From the NCBI RefSeq assembly GCF_000159435.1, contig NZ_GG693413.1, positions 119,772-183,771 on the forward strand: a stretch of 64,000 nucleotides of DNA, given 5' to 3'. How positions within the stretch are numbered: position 1 is the stretch's first letter; the number at the start of each line of letters is the position of its first letter. Position numbers and translations under genes: made by a program. Positions 20,397-30,108 of the stretch are shown piece after piece. Under the pieces are notes generated by a model. The model made no database searches, had not been told where the DNA came from, and saw only the letters and a list, made by a program, of their open reading frames with translations. Source of the DNA: Limosilactobacillus vaginalis DSM 5837 = ATCC 49540 (GTDB lineage Bacteria > Bacillota > Bacilli > Lactobacillales > Lactobacillaceae).

Positions 20397-20417
20397 AAAT
20401 AAGAGAGGGAATAAACA

Positions 20418-22289
20418 ATGGCAAGTAACAAGATTATTGGTATTGATTTAGGTACTACTAATTCCGCCGTTGCCGTTATGGAAGGTAACGAGCCAAAGAT
20501 TATTACAAATCCAGAAGGGAGTCGGACAACTCCATCTGTTGTTTCATTTAAGAATGGTGAAACCCAAGTTGGTGAAGTAGCAAAGCGTCAAGCAATTACT
20601 AACCCTAATACTATTTCATCAATTAAGAGTCATATGGGTGAAGCTGGATACACAGTTGAGGTTGATGGTAAGAAGTATACTCCACAAGAAATTTCTGCAA
20701 TGATTCTTCAATATTTGAAGAAGTACGCTGAAGATTACATTGGTGATACAGTTAGCCAAGCAGTTATTACTGTCCCTGCATACTTTAACGATGCTCAACG
20801 TCAAGCCACTAAGGATGCTGGTAAGATTGCCGGATTAGACGTTAAGCGGATTATTAACGAACCAACTGCTTCATCACTTGCTTATGGCCTTGATAAGAAA
20901 GACAAGGATGAAAAGATCCTCGTTTATGACCTTGGTGGTGGGACCTTTGATGTTTCCATCCTTGAATTAGGTGACGGTGTCTTCCAAGTCCTTTCAACTA
21001 ATGGTGATACTCACCTTGGTGGGGATGACTTTGATAAGAAGATCATGGATTGGTTAATTGATGGCTTTAAGGAAGAAAATGGCGTGGACTTGTCTAAGGA
21101 TAAGATGGCACTTCAACGGCTAAAGGACGCTGCTGAAAAGGCCAAGAAGGACTTATCTGGTGTTCAAGAAGCCCAAATCAGCCTGCCATTCATTTCTGCT
21201 GGTGAAAATGGTCCATTACACCTTGAAAAGACCTTAAGCCGGGCACAATTCAACCAATTAACTAATGATTTGGTTGAACGGACTAAGCAACCAGTTATGA
21301 ATGCCTTGAAGGATGCCGATTTAACATTCGATGACATTGATGAAGTAATCCTAAATGGTGGTTCTACTCGTATTCCAGCCGTTCAAGAAATGGTTAAGGA
21401 ATTAACTGGTAAGGAACCTAACCACTCTATCAACCCAGACGAAGCGGTTGCCCTCGGTGCCGCTATCCAGGGTGGTGTTCTTACTGGTGATGTTAAGGAT
21501 GTTGTTTTGCTTGATGTTACGCCACTTTCACTTGGTATTGAAACCATGGGTGGTGTCTTCACCAAGTTAATCGATCGGAATACTACTATTCCAACATCCA
21601 AGAGCCAAATCTTCTCAACTGCTGCTGATAACCAATCAGCTGTTGATATCCACGTTCTTCAAGGTGAACGGCCAATGGCAGCTGACAACAAGACTTTAGG
21701 TAACTTCCAACTTACTGACATTCCAGCTGCTCCTCGTGGTGTTCCTCAAATTAAGGTTACTTTTGATATTGACAAGAACGGGATTGTTAACGTTTCTGCC
21801 GAAGATCAAGGAACCCATAAGAAGCAAAACATCACCATTAAGTCTAACTCTGGCTTGAGTGATGAAGAAATTGAACGAATGAAGAAGGATGCTGAAGAAC
21901 ACGCAGCAGCTGATAAGAAGAAGAAGGAAGAGGTTGACTTGAAGAATGAAGTTGACCAAGAACTCTTCCAAGTAGATAAGACTTTGAAGGAAGTTAAGGG
22001 TAAGGTTCCTGAAGAAGATATCAAGAAGGCCGAAAGTGCTCGTGACGACTTGAAGAAGGCTAAGGAAAGCGGCAACTTGGACGATATGAAGGCTAAGAAG
22101 GACGCATTAAATAAGGTTATCCAAGATCTTAGCGTAAAGCTTTATCAACAAGCCCAAGGTGCTCAAGGCGGTCAAGCTGGTAATGCCGGTAACAATGGTA
22201 CTAACGGAAACAATAATAATTCTGGTTCCGATGATGGCAAGACCGTTGATGGTGACTTTAAGGATGTTACTCCAGATGACAAGAAGTAA
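20418..22289 (+). CDS. dnaK: molecular chaperone DnaK (Hsp70)
   Basis: ATP-dependent chaperone. The ATPase domain (about residues 1-360) shows [34 protein letters not shown] and [15 protein letters not shown]. It is followed by the [14 protein letters not shown] linker, substrate domain and helical lid. A Gly/Asn-rich tail at about 580-610 ends in a charged [13 protein letters not shown] segment. 623 residues from ATG 20418. The sequence is strongly biased to preferred codons, as expected for high expression. Confidence 0.98.
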   Translation: MASNKIIGIDLGTTNSAVAVMEGNEPKIITNPEGSRTTPSVVSFKNGETQVGEVAKRQAITNPNTISSIKSHMGEAGYTVEVDGKKYTPQEISAMILQYLKKYAEDYIGDTVSQAVITVPAYFNDAQRQATKDAGKIAGLDVKRIINEPTASSLAYGLDKKDKDEKILVYDLGGGTFDVSILELGDGVFQVLSTNGDTHLGGDDFDKKIMDWLIDGFKEENGVDLSKDKMALQRLKDAAEKAKKDLSGVQEAQISLPFISAGENGPLHLEKTLSRAQFNQLTNDLVERTKQPVMNALKDADLTFDDIDEVILNGGSTRIPAVQEMVKELTGKEPNHSINPDEAVALGAAIQGGVLTGDVKDVVLLDVTPLSLGIETMGGVFTKLIDRNTTIPTSKSQIFSTAADNQSAVDIHVLQGERPMAADNKTLGNFQLTDIPAAPRGVPQIKVTFDIDKNGIVNVSAEDQGTHKKQNITIKSNSGLSDEEIERMKKDAEEHAAADKKKKEEVDLKNEVDQELFQVDKTLKEVKGKVPEEDIKKAESARDDLKKAKESGNLDDMKAKKDALNKVIQDLSVKLYQQAQGAQGGQAGNAGNNGTNGNNNNSGSDDGKTVDGDFKDVTPDDKK

Positions 22290-22315
22290 TTCTATCAGCC
22301 GTTAATAAACAATTG

Positions 22316-22355
22316 TTAAAAGCCAAAGGCCGGAGAAAAGGACTTTGGCTTTTAC
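22316..22355 (+). terminator. Terminator between dnaK and dnaJ
   Basis: An 11-bp stem AAAAGCCAAAG/CTTTGGCTTTT with a 14-nt loop and a short T tract. It separates the HrcA-controlled genes from dnaJ, which has its own candidate promoter. Confidence 0.75.
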
Positions 22356-22380
22356 TTTCGTTTACCATCTATGGTATAAC
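22352..22380 (+). promoter_or_regulatory. Candidate promoter of dnaJ
   Basis: TTACTT and TATAAC at 17-bp spacing, with TGG directly before the -10 (extended -10). It lies between the dnaK terminator and the dnaJ ribosome binding site. No CIRCE copy accompanies it. Confidence 0.5.
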
Positions 22381-22409
22381 TAAACAAGCAATATAAATGG
22401 AGGATCCGT

Positions 22410-23564
22410 ATGGCAGAAGAAAGTTACTACGACATCCTAGGTGTAAAAAAGGATGCTTCTGAAAAGGAAATTAATCGGGCTTACCGAAAACTTGCAGCAA
22501 AATACCACCCGGATATTAACCATGAATCTGGTGCTGAAGAGAAGTTTAAGAAGATTAATGAAGCGCATGAAGTGCTGAGTGATCCACAAAAGCGTGCTCA
22601 ATATGATCAGTTTGGTTCGGCAGGGCCAAATGCAGGGGCAGGCCAAGGCTTTGGTGGCTTCGGCGGTCAACAAGGTTATGGTGACTTTGCCGGTGGTGAT
22701 TTTGGTGATATCTTTAGCCAATTCTTTGGTGGTGGCGGTCGTCGTCAAGCAGATCCTACGGCACCACGACAGGGCCGTGATTTGCAATATTCAATGACAT
22801 TAGACTTTATGGATGCTGTTTTTGGCAAGACCACAACAATCAAATATGAACGGGACGCCCAATGTGATGTCTGCAAAGGGAGTGGCGCTAAACCTGGAAA
22901 GTCTCCCGAAACATGTTCACGTTGTCATGGTAGTGGGGTCATTCTTACCGTACGGCGGACACCCCTTGGTAATATTCAAACTCAAACTACCTGTCCCGAA
23001 TGTAATGGGACTGGTAAGATCATTAAGCCAGAAGATCAATGTACTAAGTGCCATGGCTCTGGGCATATTCATGAGCGGCATGAGTTGGAAGTGAAGGTTC
23101 CTGCGGGAATTGATGATGGTCAGCAAATGCGGTTAGAGCACCAAGGTGATGCTGGTGAAAACGGTGGCCCTTATGGTGATCTTTACATCGTTTTCCGCGT
23201 AACACCAAGCCGGGAATTCCGGCGTGATGGTTCAACAATCTATGTTGATCAAGACATTTCATTTGCTCAAGCCGCATTAGGTGATGAAGTGAAGGTCAAG
23301 ACTGTTCATGGTGATGTTAATCTTAAGATTCCTGCCGGTACTCAATCTGAAACGAACTTCCGTCTCCGGGGCAAGGGTGTTCCCCACTTGAACGGTAATG
23401 GTAACGGGGATGAACATGTTACTGTTCACGTTCATACACCGAAGAGTCTTAATAAGCGTCAAAAAGAGGCAATGATGGCTTTCGCTGCTGCTAGTGGTGA
23501 AGACGTCAAAGGAGTTAAGAAAACCGTTCTTGATAAGCTTCGGGATGCATTTGAAGACAAGTAA
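22410..23564 (+). CDS. dnaJ: molecular chaperone DnaJ (Hsp40)
   Basis: Stimulates DnaK ATP hydrolysis and delivers substrates. J domain at residues 4-68 with the essential HPD (YHPDIN). A Gly/Phe-rich linker covers about 70-115. Four zinc-binding CxxCxGxG-type repeats ([32 protein letters not shown]) follow, then the C-terminal substrate domains. 384 residues, from ATG 22410 after GGAGG. Confidence 0.97.
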   Translation: MAEESYYDILGVKKDASEKEINRAYRKLAAKYHPDINHESGAEEKFKKINEAHEVLSDPQKRAQYDQFGSAGPNAGAGQGFGGFGGQQGYGDFAGGDFGDIFSQFFGGGGRRQADPTAPRQGRDLQYSMTLDFMDAVFGKTTTIKYERDAQCDVCKGSGAKPGKSPETCSRCHGSGVILTVRRTPLGNIQTQTTCPECNGTGKIIKPEDQCTKCHGSGHIHERHELEVKVPAGIDDGQQMRLEHQGDAGENGGPYGDLYIVFRVTPSREFRRDGSTIYVDQDISFAQAALGDEVKVKTVHGDVNLKIPAGTQSETNFRLRGKGVPHLNGNGNGDEHVTVHVHTPKSLNKRQKEAMMAFAAASGEDVKGVKKTVLDKLRDAFEDK

Positions 23565-23572
23565 AGAATCAA

Positions 23573-23623
23573 AATAAGCTAGTAATATCCGATCTTTGAA
23601 GCGGGGTTACTGGCTTATTCTAT
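23573..23623 (+). terminator. Terminator after dnaJ
   Basis: A 13-bp stem (AATAAGCTAGTAA with TTACTGGCTTATT, one G-T) and a 21-nt loop, followed by a mixed T-rich tract. Confidence 0.65.
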
Positions 23624-23659
23624 TTCATTTAGCATTGTTAAATGCTGGTTTGATTAGCT

Positions 23660-23688
23660 TTTCAAGCGCGGATAGTCTTTGGTATACT
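23660..23688 (+). promoter_or_regulatory. Candidate promoter of lepA
   Basis: TTTCAA and TATACT with 17-bp spacing, about 40 bp before the lepA start and after the dnaJ terminator. Confidence 0.5.
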
Positions 23689-23729
23689 AGTATTAGTATT
23701 TACAAGTTTAGAAAGTAGTGAACTAATTC

Positions 23730-25571
23730 ATGACAATGAATCTTGATGAAATGAAAGAACGGCAAAAACGGATCCGTAATTTTTCAATTGTGGCCCACAT
23801 TGATCACGGTAAATCAACCCTTGCCGACCGTATTTTGGAAATGACGGATTCAATTAGTAAGCGGGAAATGAAGGATCAGGTCCTTGATGATATGCCTTTA
23901 GAGCGTGAACGGGGAATTACCATCAAGTTGAATGCGGTTGCCCTAACCTATCATGCTAAGGATGGACAAGACTATATTTTTCATTTGATTGATACTCCAG
24001 GGCACGTTGACTTTTCATATGAGGTTTCGCGATCATTGGCTGCCTGTGAAGGGGCAGTGTTAGTCGTTGATGCTACTCAGGGAGTGGAAGCGCAAACCTT
24101 AGCAAACGTTTATCTGGCTTTGGATAATGATTTGGAAATTTTACCGGTAATTAACAAGATTGATCTGCCATCTGCGGATCCTGAAGGCACAAAGAAGCAA
24201 ATCGAAGACGAGATTGGCCTTGATACAGACGATGCGCTAGATGTTAGTGCAAAGACTGGTTTAGGAGTTGATCAAGTCCTAGAAGAAATTGTGAAGAAGG
24301 TTCCGGCACCAACCGGCGATCTGACAGCCCCATTAAAGGCTTTGATCTTTGACTCAAAATATGATGATTACCGCGGAGTAGTTCTTAGTGTTCGGGTATT
24401 TGAAGGAACGGTAAAAAAGGGCGATAAGATTCGGTTAATGAACAGTGGTACCGAGTATGAAGTTGCTGAAGTCGGGATTAACTCCCCTAAACCATTAGCC
24501 CGGGATGTTCTGATGGCTGGTGATGTTGGTTATATTACCGCTGCAATTAAGGATATTAAAGATACTCGGGTCGGTGATACCGTTACGAATGCTAATAATC
24601 CAACTGCTAAACCGCTAGAAGGCTATCGGCAAATGACGCCAATGGTTTATGCTGGTTTGTACCCAACCGATAATGCTAAATTTAACGATTTACGGGATGC
24701 TCTAGAAAAATTGCAGTTGAATGATGCAGCGTTGACTTTTGAACCTGAATCATCACAAGCGTTAGGCTTTGGGTTCCGTTGCGGTTTCTTAGGCTTGTTG
24801 CACATGGATGTAGTTCAAGAACGGCTTGAACGAGAATTTAACCTTGATTTAATTACCACAGCGCCATCTGTTACTTACCATGTTGACTTAGCTGATGGAA
24901 CCACAAAAGAAGTGGAAAACCCGGCTGAAATGCCAGATGCTTCATCGATTAAGGACATTAAGGAACCCTATGTGAAAGCTTCAATCATGGTTCCAAATGA
25001 TTATGTTGGACCAGTAATGGAGCTTTGTCAGCGAAAACGGGGAATTTTTGAAACGATGGAATACTTAAGCGATACGCGGGTAAACGTAATCTATCATATT
25101 CCATTGTCAGAAATTATCTTTGACTTCTTTGATAAGCTGAAGAGTTCGACTCGTGGCTATGCTTCTCTTGATTATGAAATTGACGACTATAAGCCAAGCA
25201 AGTTAGTGAAAATTGATATTTTGCTAAATGGTGATAAGGTTGATGCATTAAGCTTTATTGCCCATAAGGACTTTGCTGCAGAACGGGGTCGTGATATTAC
25301 TTCTAAGCTTAAGAAGATTATTCCACGACAAAACTTTGAAATTCCAATTCAGGCAGCAATTGGTTCAAAAATTATTGCCAGAACTAATATTAAGGCTTAC
25401 CGGAAAGATGTTACTGCACGAATCCATACGGGTGATCCTGATCGGCGAGCTAAGCTTCTTGAAAAGCAGAAGCGTGGAAAGAAGCGGATGAAGGCCGTTG
25501 GTAAGGTTGATATTCCTCAGGAAGCCTTTATGGCAGTTCTAAAGACAGATGAAGAAGTCGATGAGAAATAA
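23730..25571 (+). CDS. lepA: elongation factor 4 (LepA)
   Basis: Ribosome-associated translational GTPase that affects translocation and initiation under stress. G motifs are [22 protein letters not shown] and NKIDLP. Domain II, the EF-G-like domains and the LepA-specific C-terminal domain (RHQNFE-like segment near [25 protein letters not shown], only partly quoted) are present. 613 residues from ATG 23730; an in-frame ATG at 23736 is an equally possible start because no strong Shine-Dalgarno is visible. Confidence 0.96.
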   Translation: MTMNLDEMKERQKRIRNFSIVAHIDHGKSTLADRILEMTDSISKREMKDQVLDDMPLERERGITIKLNAVALTYHAKDGQDYIFHLIDTPGHVDFSYEVSRSLAACEGAVLVVDATQGVEAQTLANVYLALDNDLEILPVINKIDLPSADPEGTKKQIEDEIGLDTDDALDVSAKTGLGVDQVLEEIVKKVPAPTGDLTAPLKALIFDSKYDDYRGVVLSVRVFEGTVKKGDKIRLMNSGTEYEVAEVGINSPKPLARDVLMAGDVGYITAAIKDIKDTRVGDTVTNANNPTAKPLEGYRQMTPMVYAGLYPTDNAKFNDLRDALEKLQLNDAALTFEPESSQALGFGFRCGFLGLLHMDVVQERLEREFNLDLITTAPSVTYHVDLADGTTKEVENPAEMPDASSIKDIKEPYVKASIMVPNDYVGPVMELCQRKRGIFETMEYLSDTRVNVIYHIPLSEIIFDFFDKLKSSTRGYASLDYEIDDYKPSKLVKIDILLNGDKVDALSFIAHKDFAAERGRDITSKLKKIIPRQNFEIPIQAAIGSKIIARTNIKAYRKDVTARIHTGDPDRRAKLLEKQKRGKKRMKAVGKVDIPQEAFMAVLKTDEEVDEK

Positions 25572-25590
25572 ATTATTATCAATATAAAAA

Positions 25591-25629
25591 AAGGTTCAGA
25601 GTTCGCAACCGATTCGAACTCTGAACCTT
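25591..25629. terminator. Bidirectional terminator between lepA and the MFS gene
   Basis: A perfect 15-bp stem (AAGGTTCAGAGTTCG and its complement) with a 9-nt loop, A-rich on one side and T-rich on the other. The stem resembles the hairpin of the intergenic repeat at 33560-33609, possibly by descent. Confidence 0.85.
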
Positions 25630-25650
25630 ATTTTCGTTTATTGTTAATGG

Positions 25651-26880
25651 TTAATGATTAGCGAGTTTCCGCATTCCCGGCAATGAAGACATAACGATGA
25701 AGCTGAGAATGTAAAGTGCTGATAAGAAACCCATTGTTACTCCTAATGAATAGTGGTCCATCAGCAATCCAATAACTACTGATGAAAATCCACCAATTGC
25801 TCGACCAACATTCATAATGATACTGTTAGCTGTAGAACGAATGGCAGTTGGGTAAAGTTGACTGATAACTGCACCATAGCCGCCAAACATTCCGTTAGAG
25901 AAGAAACCAATTAATGCACCAGCAAGAATGAGGGCAATTGAACTTTGGACCATGAGGATGGTGAACATTACCGTAGCAGAACCAAGAAGGAAGATACCGA
26001 AGGCCCAACGTGGACCCCAATTATCCATTACTGTCCCAAAGACCATCATCCCAATACTCATTCCAATGATGGTAGCGATCATCCAAATTGATGATCCCGA
26101 AACGGACAGTCCTTGTTGCTTTTGCACAATTGATGGTAGCCAGTTCATTAGGCCAAAGTATCCAGCAATTTGAACAATTGTCATTACCATTAAGCCAAGA
26201 GTTTGCAGGGCTAATCGTGGTGTAGCAAAGAGACGACTAATAGAAATCCTTTGGTGATTAGCAATTGTCTTTTTATGGGCGACAATAAATTCTTGACTTT
26301 CGTGAACGTGACGTCGGATGAAGAAGGTCAGGATTACTGGAATAATTCCTAAAAGAAAAAGCGCGTTCCAACCAAAATTGGGAATGATGTAGGCTGCCAT
26401 TATAGCAGCAAAAATTGCACCAACCTGACCACCGATGGCCGCAACAGAAGTCAATCGACCAATAAGGTGAGGTTCAAAATTTTCAGCAATTAATGCAATT
26501 CCTACACCATATTCACCACCGGCACCAATACCAGCCAGAAAACGGCAAATGTAAATTGCTGGCAATGAGTGGGCGAAAAACATTGCGGCCGTTGCCAAGG
26601 CAAAAATAAAGATCGTGTAAGTGAATGTCTTTACACGACCGATCCGATCACCGACAAGGCCGAAAATCGCACCGCCCGCTAACATTCCAAGGTTAGTAAT
26701 AGAACCAATCCACCCAGTAGCCGTACTTGAGATATGGAGGCTGGCGATAATTGGTGCAAGAGCAAATGACAAAAACATAATATCCATGTTTTCTAATGAA
26801 AATCCGGATGCAGTAGATGCTAGGACCCATTTCTGGTTTTTAGTCATTGCTTGGCCGACATGATTACTTGTCTGTTCCAT
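25651..26880 (-). CDS. MFS transporter
   Basis: Major facilitator of 409 residues with about 12 membrane segments. The A-motif GLVGDRIGRVK lies between helices 2 and 3, and a second, weaker copy (GTVMDNWGPRWAF) between helices 8 and 9. RFLAGIGAGGEYGVG in helix 4 is typical of the AAHS/metabolite-proton symporter group (aromatic acid, sialate or sugar-acid transporters), so substrate uptake is more likely than drug efflux. The substrate cannot be told from sequence. The start is set at the Met at 26880, 8 nt after GGAGG. The gene stands alone, with a bidirectional terminator behind it. Confidence 0.85.
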   Translation of the reverse strand: MEQTSNHVGQAMTKNQKWVLASTASGFSLENMDIMFLSFALAPIIASLHISSTATGWIGSITNLGMLAGGAIFGLVGDRIGRVKTFTYTIFIFALATAAMFFAHSLPAIYICRFLAGIGAGGEYGVGIALIAENFEPHLIGRLTSVAAIGGQVGAIFAAIMAAYIIPNFGWNALFLLGIIPVILTFFIRRHVHESQEFIVAHKKTIANHQRISISRLFATPRLALQTLGLMVMTIVQIAGYFGLMNWLPSIVQKQQGLSVSGSSIWMIATIIGMSIGMMVFGTVMDNWGPRWAFGIFLLGSATVMFTILMVQSSIALILAGALIGFFSNGMFGGYGAVISQLYPTAIRSTANSIIMNVGRAIGGFSSVVIGLLMDHYSLGVTMGFLSALYILSFIVMSSLPGMRKLANH

Positions 26881-27053
26881 ATTTAATTCCTCCAAAATGA
26901 TGCTCACTGACATCGATTATTTTGCTTTAGGATTATTAATCCCTATTTGACAACGTATTATACACGCCTTAACTTAAAATGCTATTAAAAGTTTAGCGAT
27001 TGAGTTGAAAAGGTGGTGTATAATATGAAATATTGATTCGAGGGGGTTATGGA

Positions 27054-27158
27054 ATGAAGAAAAACATTTGGCGCCAGGTTAGAGATGTTCTTTCCCTTAT
27101 TATCGCTGCAATTTTACTGTATTACATCGTTACCTTTTTAGACAGTTTGATCAAATAA
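27054..27158 (+). CDS. small membrane protein, 34 residues
   Basis: A short gene with ATG 27054, 7 nt after AGGGGG, a TATAAT box at 27019-27024, and a hairpin terminator downstream at 27215-27246. The peptide has a basic N-terminus (MKKNIWRQVRD), one hydrophobic helix (about residues 12-29) and a short charged end (DSLIK). Its layout resembles single-pass regulatory or toxin-like small membrane proteins, but I do not recognise a family. It stands divergent to the MFS gene. Confidence 0.55.
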   Translation: MKKNIWRQVRDVLSLIIAAILLYYIVTFLDSLIK

Positions 27159-27214
27159 AAATTGAGGATCGCGATAACATGACACACCGTGATCCCCAAG
27201 TAGAAGTATTTAGC

Positions 27215-27247
27215 GAAAGTGATTGCAGAATCACCTTCTTTTATATT
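27215..27247 (+). terminator. Terminator after the small membrane protein
   Basis: A 10-bp stem GAAAGTGATT/AATCACCTTC (one mismatch) with a GCAG loop and a T-rich tract. A second 8-bp hairpin (GGATCGCG/CGTGATCC) precedes it at about 27166-27195. Confidence 0.65.
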
Positions 27248-27376
27248 ATAACAATATTTTTGACAATTGTTATGTAATATAGCTATTATTTACAACAAAA
27301 TTAATTTTCATCTTATTATTGTCTTATTACCAGTAAGTACTAATTGAGATTGCCTTAATCGGTAAATTAAAAGTGC

Positions 27377-27382
27377 TATAAT
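27377..27382 (+). promoter_or_regulatory. Extended -10 promoter for the cytochrome b5-like gene
   Basis: TGC directly before TATAAT, 36 bp upstream of the start codon. No convincing -35 is visible, consistent with an extended -10 promoter. Confidence 0.5.
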
Positions 27383-27418
27383 AAAAACAATAATGAGTAT
27401 CGGGAGGAATATTTTAGT

Positions 27419-27667
27419 ATGACTACAAGAATCTTTACTGCTGAAGAACTTGCAAAATACAATGGCCAAGATGGCAACCCAGCTTATGTCGCAATTGATG
27501 GAACAGTTTATGATGTCAGTAATGTTCCGGCTTGGCGTAACGGTAAGCATCATGGCAACTTAGCAGGTCATGACGTCAGCGCTGCAATTCAACGCTCACT
27601 TCATATGAAGCGGGTTCTTGAAGATTTACCAGTTGTTGGTAAATTTACCGGTGATCCTGAAGTTTAA
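27419..27667 (+). CDS. cytochrome b5-like heme/steroid-binding domain protein
   Basis: An 82-residue stand-alone cytochrome b5-fold domain: FTAEELAKYNGQDGNPAYVAIDG, then VYDVSN, an AWRNGKHHGNLAGHDVSAA segment in place of the classical HPGG loop, and a C-terminal LPVVGKF. This pattern is that of MAPR-like bacterial b5 proteins, which bind heme or another hydrophobic ligand. No membrane segment or signal peptide, so cytoplasmic. ATG 27419 follows GGGAGGA. It is monocistronic with its own promoter and terminator. The ligand is unknown, and lactobacilli generally do not make heme. Confidence 0.85.
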   Translation: MTTRIFTAEELAKYNGQDGNPAYVAIDGTVYDVSNVPAWRNGKHHGNLAGHDVSAAIQRSLHMKRVLEDLPVVGKFTGDPEV

Positions 27668-27694
27668 TCATTTTTAAGTTAATCCATTTAAACT

Positions 27695-27744
27695 AAAACA
27701 ACCTAAGATTATTCTCGTTTTGAGTTAATCTTAGGTTGTTTTTT
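27695..27744. terminator. Bidirectional terminator (b5-like gene / HAD gene)
   Basis: A perfect 17-bp stem (27695-27711 with 27726-27742), 14-nt loop, and T runs in both directions. Confidence 0.9.
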
Positions 27745-27758
27745 AACTATATCGGTTT

Positions 27759-28568
27759 TTAAGCTAATTTCAGGTAGTCTTTTAAGTATTCTGCGAGACC
27801 ATTATGTTCGTTGTCAATTGGGGTCACGTCATCTGCAATTGCCTTAATTTCGGGAATTGCATTATTCATTGCAACACCACGACCAGCAGCGGCAATCATT
27901 TCTTGATCGTTCTTCTCGTCCCCAAAGGCAATAATATGGGTACGGTCAATTCCGTACTGCTTAGCAATATAGAACATTCCTGATTCCTTATGAGTACCGC
28001 GGTGAATTAGTTCAAGAATATTATACGGGCCGCCCCATACCCGAGGCTCAACGAAGTCACCGTATTTTTCGTTGACAGCTTGGATAATTTTCTTTTTACT
28101 GCCTGGCTGATATTCAATTGTCATTGCGATTGGATTGTCACTGAGATTCCTTTTACTCAGTAATTGACTGGGTTTAAGACGGTTAGGAAGAAATTCAGGG
28201 ACGTCCTTAGTTGCCTGGTTCGCCCAGAAATGATCCTTACTTTCAACGGTAATGGTATCAATTCCCAATTCGTCTCTATGTGCCAGAAGGTCTAACGCTA
28301 ATTCTTTTGTTAATTCAATTTCATATTCTTTATCCCAGTTTTGGTGGGGAATATGGGTTAGCGCACCATTGAAGTTGACCATTGGCGTTTGAATGCCGAT
28401 TTGATCGTAAATGTGTTGAGCAATTCGGTAAGGTCGTCCGGTGATAATACTAACAATGTGGCCGTCTTTGGCAGCACTCCGCAACGTATTAATTGTTTCA
28501 GCGGTTAATTTTGACCGATTATTGAGAGTAGTTCCATCTAAATCGATGGCAATTAGGTGTTGATCCAT
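27759..28568 (-). CDS. Cof-type HAD-IIB phosphatase
   Basis: Haloacid dehalogenase-superfamily phosphatase of the Cof/YidA type. The nucleophile motif is AIDLDGTTLNN near the N-terminus, motif II is SIITGRP, and motif IV is AFGDEKNDQEMIAAAG. The type IIB cap lies between. Such enzymes dephosphorylate sugar phosphates, FMN or PLP; the natural substrate is not evident. The Met at 28568 is preferred over a GTG at 28580 because the AGGGAAG site lies upstream of both but overlaps the GTG. 269 residues, monocistronic. Confidence 0.85.
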   Translation of the reverse strand: MDQHLIAIDLDGTTLNNRSKLTAETINTLRSAAKDGHIVSIITGRPYRIAQHIYDQIGIQTPMVNFNGALTHIPHQNWDKEYEIELTKELALDLLAHRDELGIDTITVESKDHFWANQATKDVPEFLPNRLKPSQLLSKRNLSDNPIAMTIEYQPGSKKKIIQAVNEKYGDFVEPRVWGGPYNILELIHRGTHKESGMFYIAKQYGIDRTHIIAFGDEKNDQEMIAAAGRGVAMNNAIPEIKAIADDVTPIDNEHNGLAEYLKDYLKLA

Positions 28569-28685
28569 TAAGCGTGTCACTTCCCTTTATTACGAATAAT
28601 TAACTATTATACCTGGAATTAAGAAAAAGTTAAATGAATTCCAAGAATGCTTCCGGGAAATGTTTAGGAACGGGTTAAAATAAGT

Positions 28686-28691
28686 TATAAT
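28686..28691 (+). promoter_or_regulatory. -10 element of rRNA methyltransferase operon
   Basis: A perfect TATAAT 36 bp before the start codon, with a weak TTTAGG 17 bp upstream. It would drive the genes from 28.7 kb through lytR. Confidence 0.5.
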
Positions 28692-28726
28692 TTGTTTAAG
28701 ATTAAATTGATGGAGTGATTAAGAGA

Positions 28727-30094
28727 ATGCAGCTACCAAGTGCATTTAAAACTAAGTATCAGCGACTATTGGGGGATGAGGCCCCAGCTTTTTTAGCAGC
28801 GTTGAACGAACAAAGCCTTAGTGGTTTTCGGGTTAACCCGCTGAAAGATGGCTTGCCGCAGAAGACAATTAGTCAGGCTAAAGGGAAAATGCCGTATGTA
28901 CCTACTGGATATTATGGTCAAGTTAATGGAAAGTCCTTGGATCATGTTACTGGCTGGGTATATAGTCAGGAACCTTCTGCAATGTATGTAGGAGAAGTAG
29001 TTGATCCGCAACCAGGAGAACGGGTTCTCGACCTCTGTGCAGCGCCAGGAGGAAAATCGACCCACCTAATTTCTTTAATGAAGGATCAAGGATTATTGGT
29101 TGCTAATGAGATCTTTCGGAAACGGGCCCTAATTTTAGCGGAAAATTTGGAACGGTGGGGCACTCGTAATACAGTGGTGACAAATGAAAGTCCAGAAAAA
29201 CTTGAAAAGCAGTTTCCCAAGTTTTTTGACCGGATATTAATTGATGCTCCATGTTCTGGCGAGGGGATGTTTAGAAAAGAACCAGCTGGGATTGAGTACT
29301 GGAATACAGATTATCCGGCAGAATGCGCTAATCGTCAGCAAAAAATTATTGCTTCAGCGATCAAAATGTTAAAGCCGGGTGGAATTTTGGTTTATTCAAC
29401 TTGTACGTTTGCTCCGGAAGAAGATGAACAAAATGCTAGTTGGATTCTTAAAAATTATTCTGAAATGCAAATGGAGGAAGTTAAAGCTTACCCGGGGATG
29501 GATCATGGTCGTCCAGAATGGGCAGATGGTAATCCAGAATTAGCAAAGGCAATTCGTCTTTTTCCTCATCATATCAAAGGTGAAGGACATTTTGTTGCCA
29601 AGTTCCGTTATGGTACTCCTGTTGCTGAAAAGCCTTTACGGAAGAAGCGGCGAAAGAAAAAGCACTCAAATTCATATGCTTTAACTAAGGATCAGCAAGA
29701 ATTATTTACTAATTTCCAGGATTCGGTTATTCCTAATTATCAACCTACCAGATTAGTTTTGTTTGGCGAGCAGCTATATGACTTGCCAGCTGGAATTAGT
29801 GAAATTGATGATCTTAATATTCTCCGGCCAGGATTACATCTTGGAACATTTAAGAAACGACGATTTGAACCATCACTAGCATTAGCCTTAGCGTTAACGC
29901 CGACTGAAGCAAAAAAAACGCTTGAATTGAGTGAAGAGCAGTGGCGTCAATACGTCCACGGTGATACGATCACAATTGATAAAGAGTTAGCTAGTGGCTG
30001 GTATTTGTTAGTTTGCGATAAGCACTCCTGTGGATTTGGAAAATTAGTGCAAAAGACGGTGAAAAACTTCTATCCAAAGGGGTTAAGATTTTAG
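28727..30094 (+). CDS. RsmF/RsmB-type rRNA (cytosine-5)-methyltransferase
   Basis: NOL1/NOP2/Sun-family SAM-dependent m5C methyltransferase. The N-terminal segment FRVNPLK is followed by SAM motif I VLDLCAAPGGKSTHL (about residue 98), DAPCSGEGMFRKEP with one active-site Cys (about 176), and YSTCTFAPEEDE with the second (about 224). A basic linker (KKRRKKKHS) leads to a C-terminal RsmF-like/PUA-type domain with KHSCGFGKLV. ATG 28727 is used; a GTG at 28715 overlaps the GGAG site. 455 residues. The exact target base is not determined. Confidence 0.9.
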   Translation: MQLPSAFKTKYQRLLGDEAPAFLAALNEQSLSGFRVNPLKDGLPQKTISQAKGKMPYVPTGYYGQVNGKSLDHVTGWVYSQEPSAMYVGEVVDPQPGERVLDLCAAPGGKSTHLISLMKDQGLLVANEIFRKRALILAENLERWGTRNTVVTNESPEKLEKQFPKFFDRILIDAPCSGEGMFRKEPAGIEYWNTDYPAECANRQQKIIASAIKMLKPGGILVYSTCTFAPEEDEQNASWILKNYSEMQMEEVKAYPGMDHGRPEWADGNPELAKAIRLFPHHIKGEGHFVAKFRYGTPVAEKPLRKKRRKKKHSNSYALTKDQQELFTNFQDSVIPNYQPTRLVLFGEQLYDLPAGISEIDDLNILRPGLHLGTFKKRRFEPSLALALALTPTEAKKTLELSEEQWRQYVHGDTITIDKELASGWYLLVCDKHSCGFGKLVQKTVKNFYPKGLRF

Positions 30095-30108
30095 AGGAGT
30101 TAAATAAA

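Noticed and set aside
25591..25629. Third copy of the palindromic repeat
   Set aside because: The stem resembles that of the 33.5-kb copy, but TGTGACATAAG and the flanking blocks are missing; treated as a plain bidirectional terminator.
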